Of a stretch of DNA of 64,000 bases, positions 47,066-60,725 are shown one piece after another. Each line of letters begins with the position of its first letter. Within the stretch, counting starts at the first letter, position 1. A program made the position numbers and the translations under genes. Origin of the DNA: Nymphaea colorata (lineage: Eukaryota; Streptophyta; Magnoliopsida; Nymphaeales; Nymphaeaceae); assembly GCF_008831285.2 (NCBI RefSeq), contig NW_022204968.1, positions 1 to 64,000 of the forward strand, in the 5' to 3' direction. The notes under the pieces were generated by a model, which had not been told where the DNA came from, ran no database searches, and saw only the letters and a program-made list of their open reading frames with translations.

Positions 47066-48763
47066 TCATGCAGATTTTTTATCGAAGAGCCGATGATTGA
47101 AGGCAGCTCTAATGTCCATTCTTTGCTCCACGTTGAAACAGAGGCAATCCCTGATGAAATCCTTGCTCTCCTGGCTGATGAATCCCTTCTGGGTATTGGG
47201 GAAGTTGACCACGCTGGCCTTGAGCATGATCCCTTCGTTGAGGATGCGCATCTGGCTCATCTGGTTGCCGAAGGGTTTTCTCCGAAGATCATCTCATAGT
47301 AGATGACGCCGACCGACCAGATGTCCACCTTGGTGGAGATGAGCGGTTTTTGGTCGTTGATGAAGCACTCGGGCGGCAGGTACCAGTAGGTCCCCACGCC
47401 CTGGGAGGTCAGCTCGATGAACTCCTCCTTGGTGATCTTGCACAGGCCGAAGTCGGTGATCTTGACCTTCCCCTTGTGGAAAGGATGTTCTGCGGTTTTA
47501 GGTCGTAGTGGATGACCTTGTCCGGCAGCTCGTGCAGGTAGCGGATGGCGCTCATCACCTGCCGGATGATCAGCTTGGCCTCCTTCTCGGGGATCTTCTT
47601 GTGCTTCTTCAGGTAGTAGGAGAGATCGGGCCCTCGCAAAACTATAGGACCGTGCAGAAGGAGGTGGCATCGATTTCCACCGTGTCGTAAGCTGGACATA
47701 TTGGGGTGGCAGAGCAATTTGTGGACGCTGTTTTCCCTAAGGGCGTGCTTTACGTAGTTTTCCTTGGCGTTGGTGTTCCATTTGGCATTGAATTCGTGCA
47801 CTTTCACAGCTACGTCTCTGAGCTATTCGCAGTCGAAGCCTTTGTAGACTTCGCTGAAGCCGCCCTTCCCCAGCAGGCCAAGCAGCTGGTATTTCCTGAT
47901 GCGAGGCCACCCTCCGTTGCCTCCTCCCTCTAGTTGACCGTATCTAGAGTGCTACTCCTCGTAAAGTAGTCTGTATTATTTTACGTGGAGGGCCTTTTCT
48001 CCTACAGTCTCTTTAGCACTTCCTGACAGTGGCTTTCCTAACGGCTCAGGAACTGCGCCTGGCTTGCCAAAGCTACTTTCCATTCTTCAGACTCCTCTCC
48101 ATCCTTTCCCTTCCTTGCCTGTCTTTTGGACCGATCTAATGCCTCTTTTTCTCTCTGAATTGCCTATAGTTTTCCCTAATTTCCCTAAGTTCTATTCCAT
48201 CGATCCAATGTTCCTTTCCTTTGCGGTCGGACATGTACTCGCCGAGACGGATCTTGTTATTGCTGACTCTGAGTCTGAGTTAATTGCGGCGCACGCAATG
48301 CAATCGTACTGTTGATTCCACAATTTAATTTCTAAATTTGCTCAGCAATTCCTCTTTCTCTTTCAGCTTCTCCCGCAACACCCTCACTTCCTCCTTGAGG
48401 GACTCGTCGCGTTGCTCTTGCTGTCGTCGGGAGAGGCGGGAGAGCGAGTGGTGGTGGTTGGGTGGGAGTGGGGAGGGCGGAGGAGGGGGGAGAGGGGCGG
48501 TGGGGGTGGTTGCGGACTGGGAAATAGTCGGTGATCTTCCTATTGAGCTTCATTTCCTCCTCGGAGAGGCGGATGTTGGAGTGGAGGGGGCTTTCCTCCT
48601 GCGGTTCCTCCACCAGTTTATGCAGCACCGGCATTAGTTTCTTAGAGTCTGTGCTCTTGATGCTCTTCAGCGATTCCTCGTTGGGCAACGCTCCGCCCAC
48701 CCTGCTGGGCCTCCTCATGCGATTCTCCAGCATGCGTATGCGTTCCAGCTCCTATGACTCCAT
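47066..48763 (-). CDS. TLK: Tousled-like kinase
   Basis: The N-terminal half is coiled coil ([39 protein letters not shown] resembles the TLK LRLGxF...WTDG region). The kinase domain has [51 protein letters not shown] (family Glu), [18 protein letters not shown] and [21 protein letters not shown] instead of HRD is normal for TLKs. TLK phosphorylates the histone chaperone ASF1 in replication. Three or four -1 frame breaks. Start ATG 48763. Confidence 0.93.
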
Positions 48764-49021
48764 CGCGCCAAAAAATGTATTATAAAACGGGGAGAACCCA
48801 TCTACGCGCATTACTTGATGAAGGGATACAGAAATAGACGCAAGATCATCGTCCTTGGAGGAAGGGATTGTCCAAACTCCGAGGATATAGATATCATGCA
48901 AATTTGGCCGAAAAGAAAGGCGATCGATCGATGCTTTTATCGGGTGGGGTTTGGTGGGCGTTTGTGGATTGGTGGGTGATGATTTATTGGGATAATAAAA
49001 TAGTAGAACCATTCCGTTAGC

Positions 49022-51503
49022 ATGGGTACGTACCTCAGCAAAAACGAAGAGGAGATCAGCGAATCCCTGAAGGAAGAATACGACATAGAGGCACAGCCCT
49101 ACCTGCTGCACAGACGCACCCAGCAGTTGTGCACTTTGCACAAGCTGACAGCCAGCTCGATGGCGGATTGCGCACGCATTCGGCAGGCCATCGACGAGTA
49201 CCAGAAGAGTCGCTGCGAATCCATCTCCAAATTGAGGACCCACTACCACCTGGATAGCACAGGATACTGCTCTGACGAACAGAGCTTCTTCCTTGTTTTT
49301 TAGGGACAGAATAGCTACACGCTTAGAGAGGAATTCGCGAAACGCAGGCTATATCGATCGCCCTTTAATGAAATCGAGATACAACAAGTGGCATAGACTT
49401 TTCTTTGCGGACTTAGGGAGTACGACCACCGTTTCCAGCGCGATTACGACCGTCTTTCGCTCTAAAGCTTGGTGATCGACCAGAGGACAAAAAGATTGTA
49501 TCTTCGCGATCCTGGCTGGCGGGCGAGAAGCCAGGACAAGGCGACCCCCTCACTTCTCTGCTCCTCCACTACCCTTCGCCCTAAAAACTGCGCACGGCCT
49601 ACAGCAGCAAGTGCGAGGACTACAAGGAATTCCTATCCAACCTCTTCAGCGTGGCAGCCATCGCGCTCGAGCTGAAACGGCTGGAGTTTGCCGATGGGAT
49701 CTACATCAAGAAGAGAGAAGTCAACTACGAGGAGATCAAGGTGAGATTGAAATAGTTTGTTAATGAGAGGCTGAAGAAGGGATTGGAGTGTCTCTTGGAT
49801 CCCAATCCCAACGAACGCAAGAAGATATTCCAGATGTGGGGGATAGAGAACAGATAATAGCATTTTCTGGAGCCAATCTTGGCTCAAAAGTAAGACAGTT
49901 CCCCCATCCTCAAATCCAAAACAAGCATGAGCAAGCTCCCCACCTTTCACAGTTCCATTTGGCCTCTACTTCTAACCTCCTCCAGCAAGAGCGGCAACTG
50001 AAGCTGGTGCCATCGGAGACAGTGATAGTGCCTCCTCTCACCATACAGCAAACCGGCAGAACAACATAGCAACTTAGCGGAAGGACCAACAGAAGCTTAG
50101 AAAAGCAGCAAATGCAACCTACCTTCCTCCATCATCAATCATTCCTCCTTCTTCCCACATCAGCAAGATAACGCAAAGCAAGTCTACCATCCACATCCTG
50201 TGTACGTCCCAATGCTCTTCCAAATGGACAATATTATGGGCCTCCTGTTCCAGTTTTCCAATCACTACCACTGCTCCACGCCAACAGCAACCTCTCCCTG
50301 CCTTCATCGATCAAAAACAGCTCACAGCAAGCCTCTCCAGATGCCTTCCTTTACCTTTACCCCTCCTCCACTAACTTCAGACATCTTTAATCGCAAAAAT
50401 GGAGAAACTTTCCTCAATGATTCAAAAAACCAATCAGTTCCTAGCTTCGTGAAGCCTCAAACCCTGCCAACCTATGTGCCTCCACCAACTGTTGCTAATT
50501 CTGCAGTTTCAAAGCCACAATCAAATGGTGGTCTTCAATCCTCTAGCTGACTATAAGTAAAGCATATACGAACCCATTCGACCATCAAACGAAGTCAGTC
50601 CTCAAACCTACGTCGAAAGCCCAGTCAAGTAGCGAGAAATAAGATCGATATTGGTCGATTAAAAGCACGAAGCTCACCCGCCTATCGAGAAGAGTCCCAG
50701 CATCATCGACAAGATCCTGGCTGAAAATGTGGAAAACCACCAGGAGGAGCTTCGTCCTGCTCCACCCAAGCACGATAAGCATAAATAGGCAGAAATCGCC
50801 AGCAACCTCCTCAAAGCCATCAACGAGAAGAAAACTCGCCAGCCATCATCCAGGACAACAACTAATAATCTAATCCTCCATCAAAAACGAGCTTTCCGAT
50901 ACTCCCGTCCGCCCCACCTCCAAAAAAATACAATTCCACCATCGTGGAGGTCAGGGACGAGGATTCCCCTTAGCCTTCCCTCCGTCCTAGGAGGCAGTAT
51001 AGGAGGAATACGTGGTGGAGGAGTATTAAACCGGCAGCAGATACTAAGGATTCAAGAGCAACGGCATGCGGAATGGCCGAGGCAAGTTTTACTACCAGGA
51101 CGGAGGTACTACGAGGGACACTGGCGCAACAACAAGATGGATGGCTTCGGCGTCTCTACTACTAGGGAGGCAAGCTGGCCTACTAGGGCAACTGGTCGCA
51201 GGACGAATTCAACGGCTCAGGGAAGGTCTACAACGACAATCCAGTCCTCCTCAATGACGTCTTCGACTATACCAACTTCTAGCTGCTGGAGGACTACTGG
51301 TAATACTACGAAGGCATGCTGGTGCACGACACAAAGAGGGGAGGGGACGCATCAGGCTCTCCAACGGAGAGATTTTCTAGGGTGATTTCCACAACGACCG
51401 CATCCAAGGCTTCGGGAAGTTCTACAACATGGACGGGAAGGTGATCGAGGGCATTTGGCGAGAGTCCAAGCTGATAAAGGTGATCAACGCTGGCGACAGG
51501 TGA
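49022..51503 (+). CDS. Predicted pseudokinase - Pro/Gln-rich linker - MORN protein
   Basis: MGTYLSKNEEEISE has a myristoylation consensus. Residues about 30-270 follow a kinase fold in order (FFLVFEGQNSYTLREEF, QQVAETFLCGLREYDH, SLESLVID, YPSPEKLRTA, LFSVAAIALELKRLEF). They lack recognisable HRD and DFG, so it is probably catalytically dead. A Pro/Gln/Ser linker of about 380 residues follows. MORN repeats end it (KSNGMRNGRGKFYYQDG; YYEGHWRNNKMDGFG). TAA and TAG both occupy the Glu of Tyr/Phe-Glu-Gly there. Several frame breaks; two adjacent genes instead of one is possible, although no TGA separates them in the kinase frame before 50.0 kb. Confidence 0.6.
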
Positions 51504-51554
51504 TAGTGATTCGGTTAATATGTGAGCTTAGCAATTATATCAATAAATTATGTA

Positions 51555-52397
51555 TCATTTGGTTGCCTTTGATTAGAGTTAGTTCAATATCCTCCTAGCT
51601 TCATCCAAACTGGGCATGCTGATATACTCATAATCCCCTGTGTTCTGGTAATGACCATGATAGAGCTAGATTATGCTATTTTTGAGTAATTACTAAGGGA
51701 TGGCCAAGCTTGCATGTGCATCCTCATTTCTTAGTAGGTGTGGCTTTTAAAGTAATCGTCGCTGGTGATTAAGTCCAATATTTGGGGACTGCAATTGTAG
51801 CGATAGTTGCCTGGAGCCAGCAATACAAAAGCATACGTCAGTTATAGTTTGGCTATCTATTAGATTTATTCTTATGAGAGATTTCTTGCTTGGTTGTTTG
51901 TGCTTTCATCATCAAACCAATCCGTGGCTTAGAGAGGCCTCATGGACTATTTGTGTATGGTTTCGGTGGAGGATTAAAGGGATCGTCTCATTTGGTTGGT
52001 CGGATTATGACTAAATAACTGTGATCGCCCTTGAAATAGAATTCCCTTCCTCGGTAGGGCTCCAAACTTACTGCTTCCTCTTCCGCGTCATAGGAAAAGG
52101 AGTGATCAGGATAGTACTCAGATTCCTCTGATAAGGATTAATGCTAATCATCAAGCTCCTCTCGGGATCAGCTCTTCTTTTAGGTACGCTATCGTTTTGC
52201 CATCTTTTTCGGGTCTGGTAATTGCTCCTCCGTGGGGATAAAGTTAATACGCTGATGATTGCTCCAGGTAGGTTAGGCATATAGGGTCTCCAGTGCTTAG
52301 GAATCATCTCGGCTTCGTTATCGTCATCCCTCTTTCGTCCTATTTTATAAAGTAAATTTACCAAACTAAGTGGTAATAATAAAGGGATCATGGGCAT
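51555..52397 (-). CDS. Acidic protein, unknown
   Basis: Probable start MPMIPLLLPLSL at 52397, or a later ATG (MIPKHWRPYMPN). The middle is strongly acidic (EELDD, TAG/TAA, SLSEESEYYPDHSF) and YRGREFYFKGDHSYLVII ends one block. The C-terminal block is GNYRYNCSPQILDLITSDDY, then GHYQNTGDYEYISMPSLDEA. Several TAA/TAG are read as Glu in acidic runs. About four frame breaks, one at a TGA. No family recognised. Confidence 0.55.
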
Positions 52398-52672
52398 GCC
52401 GAAACGATATCCATAGCAAAAGCGTTCCTATGGCTATTGCTTTTAGTAGACTCATCATAGAAGTGCTTCAAATCATTTGAGATCATTCTATACTCAATTA
52501 TGCGATTCTCTTGGGCTTTATTCATGTATTTTATTCATGGAAGCCCAGCTGCATATGAAGCCATCATGATTCACCAATCATCATGATATCATAATGATAT
52601 GATCATGTTTATAATTCAAGTAAACTGTATGGATTAATAGGATTATGGTAAAAAAAGAAAAGCCTATATCAC

Positions 52673-53037
52673 TCAGTAGAACTCGACGGTGTTTCCATCC
52701 CTGTGGAAATAGCCGATCATTGCCCAGTTGAGGTAGCCTCCGTCTCCTTCGAGGATGAACTTGGTCTTCTGTCCCCTCCTCATGAAGTAGACCTCATAGC
52801 CGTAGGAGTTCCCCCATCCGGTGTTGAATTCCACGTGCTGGTGGATGCGCTCTCCATAGGCGAAGCGGTGCTTGGTGTGCACCATTATGATGTTGTAGTT
52901 GGGGTTCTCCTTGAAGAGGCGGGCGACGGTCTCCTGGGTGAACTTTGACCTCTTCTCCTTGGGATCGAAGCCGTTGGAGATCATGTAATCAGGTCGGCGA
53001 TCAGCTTGCCTACGTTCTCTGCGTTTCTTTCGTTCAT
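52673..53037 (-). CDS. Small uncharacterised protein with GDGGYxNWA motif
   Basis: About 120 residues. MNERNAENVGKLIADLI, then FKENPNYNIIMVHTKHRF, HVEFNTGWGNSYGYEVYFM and KFILEGDGGYLNWAMIGYF. From memory, small plant and protist proteins share a similar Gly-Asp-Gly-Gly-Tyr/Phe-x-Asn-Trp-Ala motif, but I cannot name the family or function. One missing base near 52.99 kb. Confidence 0.65.
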
Positions 53038-53208
53038 CTTTAATTAATTATTTGGGACCTCGCCATAAAGTACTTATATTATTGCCGTAGCTTACAACGC
53101 ATAAATTCTGACCATTTCCAATTTATGCAAAATCCTTTATTAATAATAAAAAAAAGAGCATCCAAACTCATCTTCTTCATGAAGCACAATGCATTCCTTC
53201 TTCATTGA

Positions 53209-55265
53209 TCACTTTGATCGGTCTTATAACTCACTGTAATATAGATCAATAAATTAGAGTGTAGGCCTGGAAGAGGGGATCTTGCAGCTTCTAAAACACT
53301 GGCATTTGCTGCACCTGAGCCACTTTCTGCTTCTTCAGGTCGTAAACGTCCACCCCGTGGGGGATGTTGCCGAAGACGTAAGCCATTCCGTTCTTGTCCA
53401 CGAAGACCTTGAGGTTTGTTCCAGGATTGCTCAGATGGCCGACCGGCTATAGCTACAGTTTCATGCATTTCTAGTACTTAACTCCCTGGTCGAGGTCGAT
53501 GTTGAGCCTGAAAACCTTCTGGATGTCGCTGTCCGAGCTGCCGCCGAAGAGATAAATGACGTTGCTGTATACAATGGGGTCATCGATTATACGGAAAGCT
53601 AGAACTTGCTGTCCATCTCAACCCACCTGTTCTCGGAGGAATGTATATCTCCGCCTCATTAGATTTTACTCCGTTTCCCTTGTATCCGCCAATCACCACG
53701 ATAAACTCCCCAAAGGCCACAGCTGTAGCGGATTGCCTCTTGTTTTCATGGCAGCGATCGGTTCCTAAGTAATTGCAACGCATACCCACTTGTACTTCTC
53801 GAAGGAGAAGCGCTAGCATTGGTTGATTATGGCGACATCATCATCTCCCAGTTCCTTCCTCCAATCGCGTATAAGTAGCTGCCTAAGACCACTGCAGAGA
53901 AAGCGTATCTGGGGGTAATCATAGGCTCCAGCATTTTGATCTAGTTGTCGAGCAGGTTGAAGCTGTAGGCTGTGTTGGTGACCTAGGAAAGGTCAGGATT
54001 GATGCCTCCCAGCACGAAGCAGTGCTACTTGTTGACCTTTATCACAGCTAAATTAAAGGGGATTACTGGTGAACTGGTAGAAGGAGTGCATGAGGGATTG
54101 CCCCTCACTTATCACCACAAAGTTATCAGTATTGACTACCTTTGCGAACGGCTAGAAGGCGTGGCCAAAATGCATACTCTGTTTTCGAAAAGGGGAAGCC
54201 CCTAATTCTTCTTGACGAATCTGAGACTGGTTTGCGGTGCAAACTGCGTGAAGGAGTTCATTCCTTCATGGTGCAATACTACAGGTATGATGGCTAGTTG
54301 CTGAGAGAACTTCGCTGTTAGACGATCGAGTAATATTCAATCCGTTCGCAGCCGCCTCCGATGAGGATGACTTCCCCGTTGACCACCGTTCCCTTGTGGA
54401 AGGAACGCAGCTCCACCGTCCCCCCGTATCCGCTCACCGTGGACTTGTCCAGGTTCAGCTAGACCACCCGGTTGGACTTGCCGAAATTGGTCTTCCCCCC
54501 GAAGATGAGCACAGAACATTCGGAATCGGCTTCTTCACTGCAAGCCCCCTAGAAGCCTTCGTGGAGGGCGTAAGGCAGCCTCCTCCAACTGCTATCCCCT
54601 GGCGAGTAGATTAATTGCTTTGGTGCGATTGTTGTTGCCAGAATATCCTCCAAAGACGTACAGATGTTCTCCATATTGGATGACGGTGGCTGCAGCTCGG
54701 GGTACTGCATGGAGGGGATGGCCTTCCACTTCTTATTGCCGAAGTCGAATCCCTCGCAGGCGGAAAGCAGGCCGTTTTCATCGGAGCCGTACTGTCTGCC
54801 GCCGATGACGAAGAGAGTTTGGTTGAGCTGGATGGCACAGTGGGCGTAACGCGCGTTTATCATATCCGGCATGACTTAGAAGGAGTTCTAGGGGTCTTGA
54901 AGAAGCTTGTTCATGTTGACTCTGAGAAACCTCCGGATATGGTTCCTTCTAGTATTGCGAGTCGATAGTTGCTTTTGAGCTGACATTGGCTTCCAGATCC
55001 TCCACTCCTCCAGTGATGAATCCCAGTCCTGGGTTCTGCAGCAGGGCGTGGCAGTACCTGGGAATGGCGATGCGCGAGGGGATGGGTATGAAGGCGGAGG
55101 GGGTGAAGCCGAGCACGAGGCCATTGGTGGCTGTGTTGCCGATGAGGTCAGCAGGAAGTCCTCGGGCGAGTGGTGTTGGTTGGAGGAGAGTGGTTGTTGC
55201 TTGCGCGGTGAGCTGGAGACCTTCTGGAGAGGATCAGAAGCCTCGTTGGATTGGCTGCATCCCAT
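53209..55265 (-). CDS. Kelch-repeat protein, predicted myristoylated
   Basis: MGCSQSNEASDPLQKVSSSP fits N-myristoylation plus palmitoylation (Gly2, Cys3). At least five Kelch repeats follow: IPRYCHALLQNPGLGFITGG, INARYAHCAIQLNQTLFVIGG, VLIFGGKTNF, FIVVIGGYKGNG and YSNVIYLFGGSSDSD. They would form a beta-propeller. Many frame breaks, so the blade order is clear but exact residues are not. Likely a membrane-tethered scaffold. Confidence 0.78.
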
Positions 55266-55544
55266 CTTCAGTTATATTATACCACTCGAAAGAATAGAAC
55301 ACACCCAAACAGAATATAGGCTTACAAGTATCTTCGGTTTATTGGATAAATTCCATGATTTGCAATTCGATATGCCAAAATCATCAAAAAATACGGCCTT
55401 ATCCTTCTATAATCCGAAAATACAGCAATAATTCCGCTTCATCTTCCATGATCCATCTGGTTTCCCCCTCTTCCCTCCTCTTTTCTGGTCTTATTGCGGT
55501 CGCAAAAAGATAACTTCCTTCCTTGTGAGGGTTATAATAAATAG

Positions 55545-56760
<1,216 letters not shown>

Positions 56761-56793
56761 TGGCATTTTTAATGTTTATGATCATAATCAATC

Positions 56794-57673
56794 ATGTCGA
56801 CCTACCACCCCAAGACCCTCAAACGCTGGAAAGTCCACAAACGATCCCTGGAGGACCTCCACCACTCCCACGAGAAATAACTGCCCCGCAATATGAACAA
56901 ATCCCAAGTCATACACTCACTCGACCCCAACGCCCCAGCCATCGCCGCCCCTTACCCCCTCAAAAGGGAAAGGTACAGGCTCGAGGACACCCGCAGCAAG
57001 TTTATGCAACTGTCGAATGGCTTCCGCAGAGTGCCACGCGAACACGCCCGGCTCTCCTTCTCCAAAGTGGTCTCCGAGGAAAGGTTCATCCGCGTGGACT
57101 TCAGCGAGAACAGCCAGAACCAGAAGACGCCATCGTTAACAGTCTGCCCAGGATGGTCCCAAAGAACAAGAGAATAATGGTTCGCAACCAGCTGAGACGC
57201 ATTCCGCCTTCCAACAGCTTTTTGAAAGACCTGCTGGAGGTGAAACCGCCCTCCAAACTCTAATCAGCAGAGATACTGGCCACCGACGAGGAGATAGGCG
57301 ATCTGCATCTGCTCTAGGATGACACCTTCAGTCCGTACCGAGCCAGAAGACCCATAAAAGCGAAGAACAACCGCCCCTCATCACCAGGCCAATCCACCAA
57401 AAGCCAAGCATCGTCATCTAGAGGGGATAGAGGGGAGGGAACAGGAAGGAGAAGAGGAAGGAAGAACTGACCTCGGAAAGCATAGGCAACTTCATATCGA
57501 TCAGTGAGATGGAGATCAGAAAAAAGTAGGCGAAGAGATTATAGAGGAACAAGCTGAGATCGTTCAGCGTTATGGAGATCAAGAGTGCAAGCAAATTGGT
57601 CAGCAAGTGCGTCCTCACTCGCTACAGCAGACGCATCAATACCTAGATCTAACCGTGGCAGACTTAAAAGTGA
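56794..57673 (+). CDS. Basic protein, unknown
   Basis: MSTYHPKTLKRWKVHKRSLE leads to a Pro/Arg-rich region (NAPAIAAPYPLKRERYRLED; GFRRVPREHARLSFSKVVSE). A middle block is PRMVPKNKRIMVRNQLRRIP and a charged C-terminus is LTSESIGNFISISEMEIRKK. Two or three frame breaks. It resembles basic linker or axonemal proteins in composition only. Confidence 0.55.
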
Positions 57674-57833
57674 ATAAAGTGAACCAGTGTTTTCTTATCT
57701 ATATATTCCTTATTCTTCCCATCATCCATCTCCTTACAATCCTCTCCGTTTATCAATCTCCTCTTGAGATTCCCCAATGACAGTTTTGGATCAAATGACG
57801 AGTTGGGTTGATCGGATATATAAAGATATCACA

Positions 57834-59003
57834 ATGACGTCAAAAGCACCAGAACCTCCCAAGTCAAACTAGGGTCTTGAGGGCATCGTGGCTGGCGACA
57901 GCGCCATCTCCACCGTCGGCATTGGGCTCGGACTCAACTACAGGGGCTACAATATCGTCGACCTCGCCAACAATTGCATCTTCGAAGAGGTTGTCCATCT
58001 GCTACTCTTCGGAACGCTGCCCACCAAGGAACAACTGACTGCTCTAGTTGAGCGAATTTCCAAGCTGAGAAAGCTGCCACCAGTCCTGGTGCGTGTGCTT
58101 GAGGCCCTCCCCAAGGATTCGAACAGCATGGACGTGATGAGGACCATCAGTTCGGTGATGGGCATCATCGAGCCTGAGACCGAAAAGAACGACCAGATCA
58201 ACATCGCCCTGCGTTTGATGGCCTGCTTCGGCCCCGCCCTCAACTACTGGTACCACTTCAGCCACAGCGGCAAGCGCATCAAGATCGAGCTGAACCCCGC
58301 CGACACCATCGCCGTCAACTTCCTCAAGCTCTACCACCAGAAGGAGGAAATCGACCCCCTCATCATCAAGACCTTCGACGTCTCGCTCATCCTCTACGCT
58401 GAGCACGACTTCAATGCCTCCACCTTCACCGCCAGAGTCACAGTATCCACGCGATCGGACTTCTACAGTGGCATCACATCAGCCATCGGGACCCTCAGAG
58501 GACCCCTCCACGGTGGAGCCAACGAAGCTGCCATGAAGATGCTGGAAGAACTGAAGTCGGTGGAAGATTCCAACGCCTTCCTGGAGGCCAAGTGGAAGGC
58601 CAAGGATCTCATCATGGGATTCGGACACAGGATCTACAAGAAAGACGACCCCCGCAGCAACATCATCAAGGAGTATTCGCTCCAGCTCTCCAAGACCAAG
58701 TACGGCAGGCCCAAAATCCTGGAGATTTCGCAGAACATCAGGCGCGCATGATCAAGGAGAAGCAGAAATACCCCAATCTCGACTTCTACTCTGCCAGTGC
58801 CTACAACCAATGCGGCATCCACACGTATATTTTGACGATTTAGCGATTTCTTCACGCCCATCTTCGTCATCTCGAGAACCTCCGGCTGGTCTGCACATAT
58901 CATCGAGCAGCGCAAGTCCAAAAAACTCATCAGGCCTATGTCTAACTATACCGGACCAGGACCCATTGCGTTCACTCCCATCGGCCAGCGTCCCAAGCTT
59001 TGA
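57834..59003 (+). CDS. Citrate/2-methylcitrate synthase
   Basis: MTSKAPEPPKSN-TAG-GLEGIVAGDSAISTVG begins a type-II style citrate synthase of about 380 residues. Active-site elements are LHGGANEAAMKMLEE (His), MGFGHRIYKKDDPRS (His, Arg) and NLDFYSASAYNQCGI (catalytic Asp). NASTFTARV is typical of methylcitrate synthases (PrpC). It condenses acetyl- or propionyl-CoA with oxaloacetate, probably in mitochondria or peroxisomes, though no presequence is obvious. A 19-nt intron (58825-58843) restores HTDFFTPIF. A frame break at TGA 58749-58751. It may be of bacterial origin. Confidence 0.92.
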
Positions 59004-59480
59004 TATCCCATATCTCATATCCTCATTATCATCATTATTATTACATAGGAAACGAGTGGGATTTATTCAAGATCGATAAATTTGGAAGCCAAATTGGATG
59101 TTTTTGCGTGGATGAAGTAGGTTGATGCTAGAATAAGGCATTTTTGTTAGAAAACTTTGGAGTATAGCATGGAGGATGCATCAGTAAATCATGTTTTTAT
59201 GATTAGCAAGAATAACTATACAGGTATATGCATGAAAAACAATGGAGAACATCAAATGCTATGCCTCATCAGCAAGACGACCAAAAAAGAGCAGCTTCAA
59301 TATTAGGAGAAAATGTCTAAATGTACTGTTTCTCCTTTACTGCATCAACATCATTCATATTATCTCCTGATATTGGCTGCTTCCACCTATCTCAACCATC
59401 TCTTAGCATATCAACTATACAAAGTACTGCAACGTTGCCACGGATGAAGGCATAGTTTATCATTTTATTTCATTTATTGT
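59004..59480. other. Intergenic, no gene seen
   Basis: AT-rich region downstream of the citrate synthase; no supported gene. Confidence 0.55.
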
Positions 59481-60686
59481 ATGGGCATAAAATAAACCAA
59501 GATTGCCTACTTCGACGGCAGCTACTATTCGGGGGAAGTCAACTCATCGGGCAGGTAGCACGGCAAGGGACAGATCTACTACGCCAACGGAGACCACCTC
59601 AAGGGCAGCTTCGTCGACTCCGAATGCACCTACGCGTACATCACCAAGAAGAATGGAGATACATACGAAGGGCAAATGAGAAATCTTAGGTTCCATGGTC
59701 AGGGAAAATTGACGTCGAAAGGAGAAAGCTGGAGCGGGCTTTTTAGAGCAGGCACCTTCCTCCATGGAAAAATCATATTGGAAGATGGATCAATCTACGT
59801 GGGATCGGTCGACCAAGGTTGTCGGGCAGGTTACGGGTAATTGAAGACAGCAGACGGCACAATATACAAGGGCCAGTTCAGACGTGACAAGTTCGACGGA
59901 TACGGCGAGCTTGAGCAGCGAGACGGCTCCAAATACAGTGGCCACTTCAAGTCGGGAGAGTTCGAAGGGCAAGGCACCCTGGTGAAGTTCGAAAGGGGCA
60001 AAAAGGCATACCAGTATGAGGGTGGCTTTGCTGCAGGACTCTTCGAGGGTGAGGGCAAGCTCGTGTACGCGGGCGGGAACAGCTACGAGGGCGGCTTCAG
60101 GAACGGCAAGAAAAACGGAAGAGGGATTTTCAAGTACGAGAGCGGGGATGTGTACGAGGGGTGCTTCAGGGACGACGCCAAGGAAGACACCAACTGCACC
60201 ATCACCAGGACCAACGGCACCAAGTACGTGGGCGGAATTGTGAATGATAAGTACCACGGACGGGGAAGGCTGGAGAAATCCAACGGAGAATACTATGAAG
60301 GATAGTTCTAAAATGGAGAGAAGCATGGTAGGGGAAAGCTGAAAACGCAGTAATTCCTATACGAGGGGGAGTTTGCAGGGGGTTTCAAGCACGGGTAAGC
60401 CAAGGTGACTTACTTCGACGAGGACCACAAGGTGATAGAGGGCAGGTTCTAGAACGGGGAGATGCACGGTACTTGCATCGAGAAGAGCGACAAGCAGCTG
60501 CTCGAGGTGACTTACAACAAGGGAATAAAGGAGGGGCCTTACCGCAAGAAAATGGGATCAGACTACTAATAATCAGGGACTTTCGTCAACGGTCAGCGTC
60601 ACGGGACCATAAAGATCCGCAAGGGGAACGAATCAGCAGCATACCGTTTCGAGGATGGGGTGCGTTGCTAAGAAATCCCAATATGA
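59481..60686 (+). CDS. MORN-repeat protein
   Basis: About 401 residues in one unbroken frame with no intron. It consists almost wholly of MORN repeats (about 14): GDTYEGQMRNLRFHGQGKL, GYGELEQRDGSKYSGHFKSG, NSYEGGFRNGKKNGRGIF, GTKYVGGIVNDKYHGRGRL. In GYG-TAA-LKTADG the TAA aligns with GAG of a sister repeat (GYGELEQRDG). The N-terminus is MGIK-TAA-T. MORN proteins bind membranes or form structural filaments at the cell cortex and basal bodies. It is a clean example for testing the code. Confidence 0.92.
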
Positions 60687-60725
60687 TCATGCCATCGCAT
60701 TTAAATTAGATTGTATAACTTAAAT

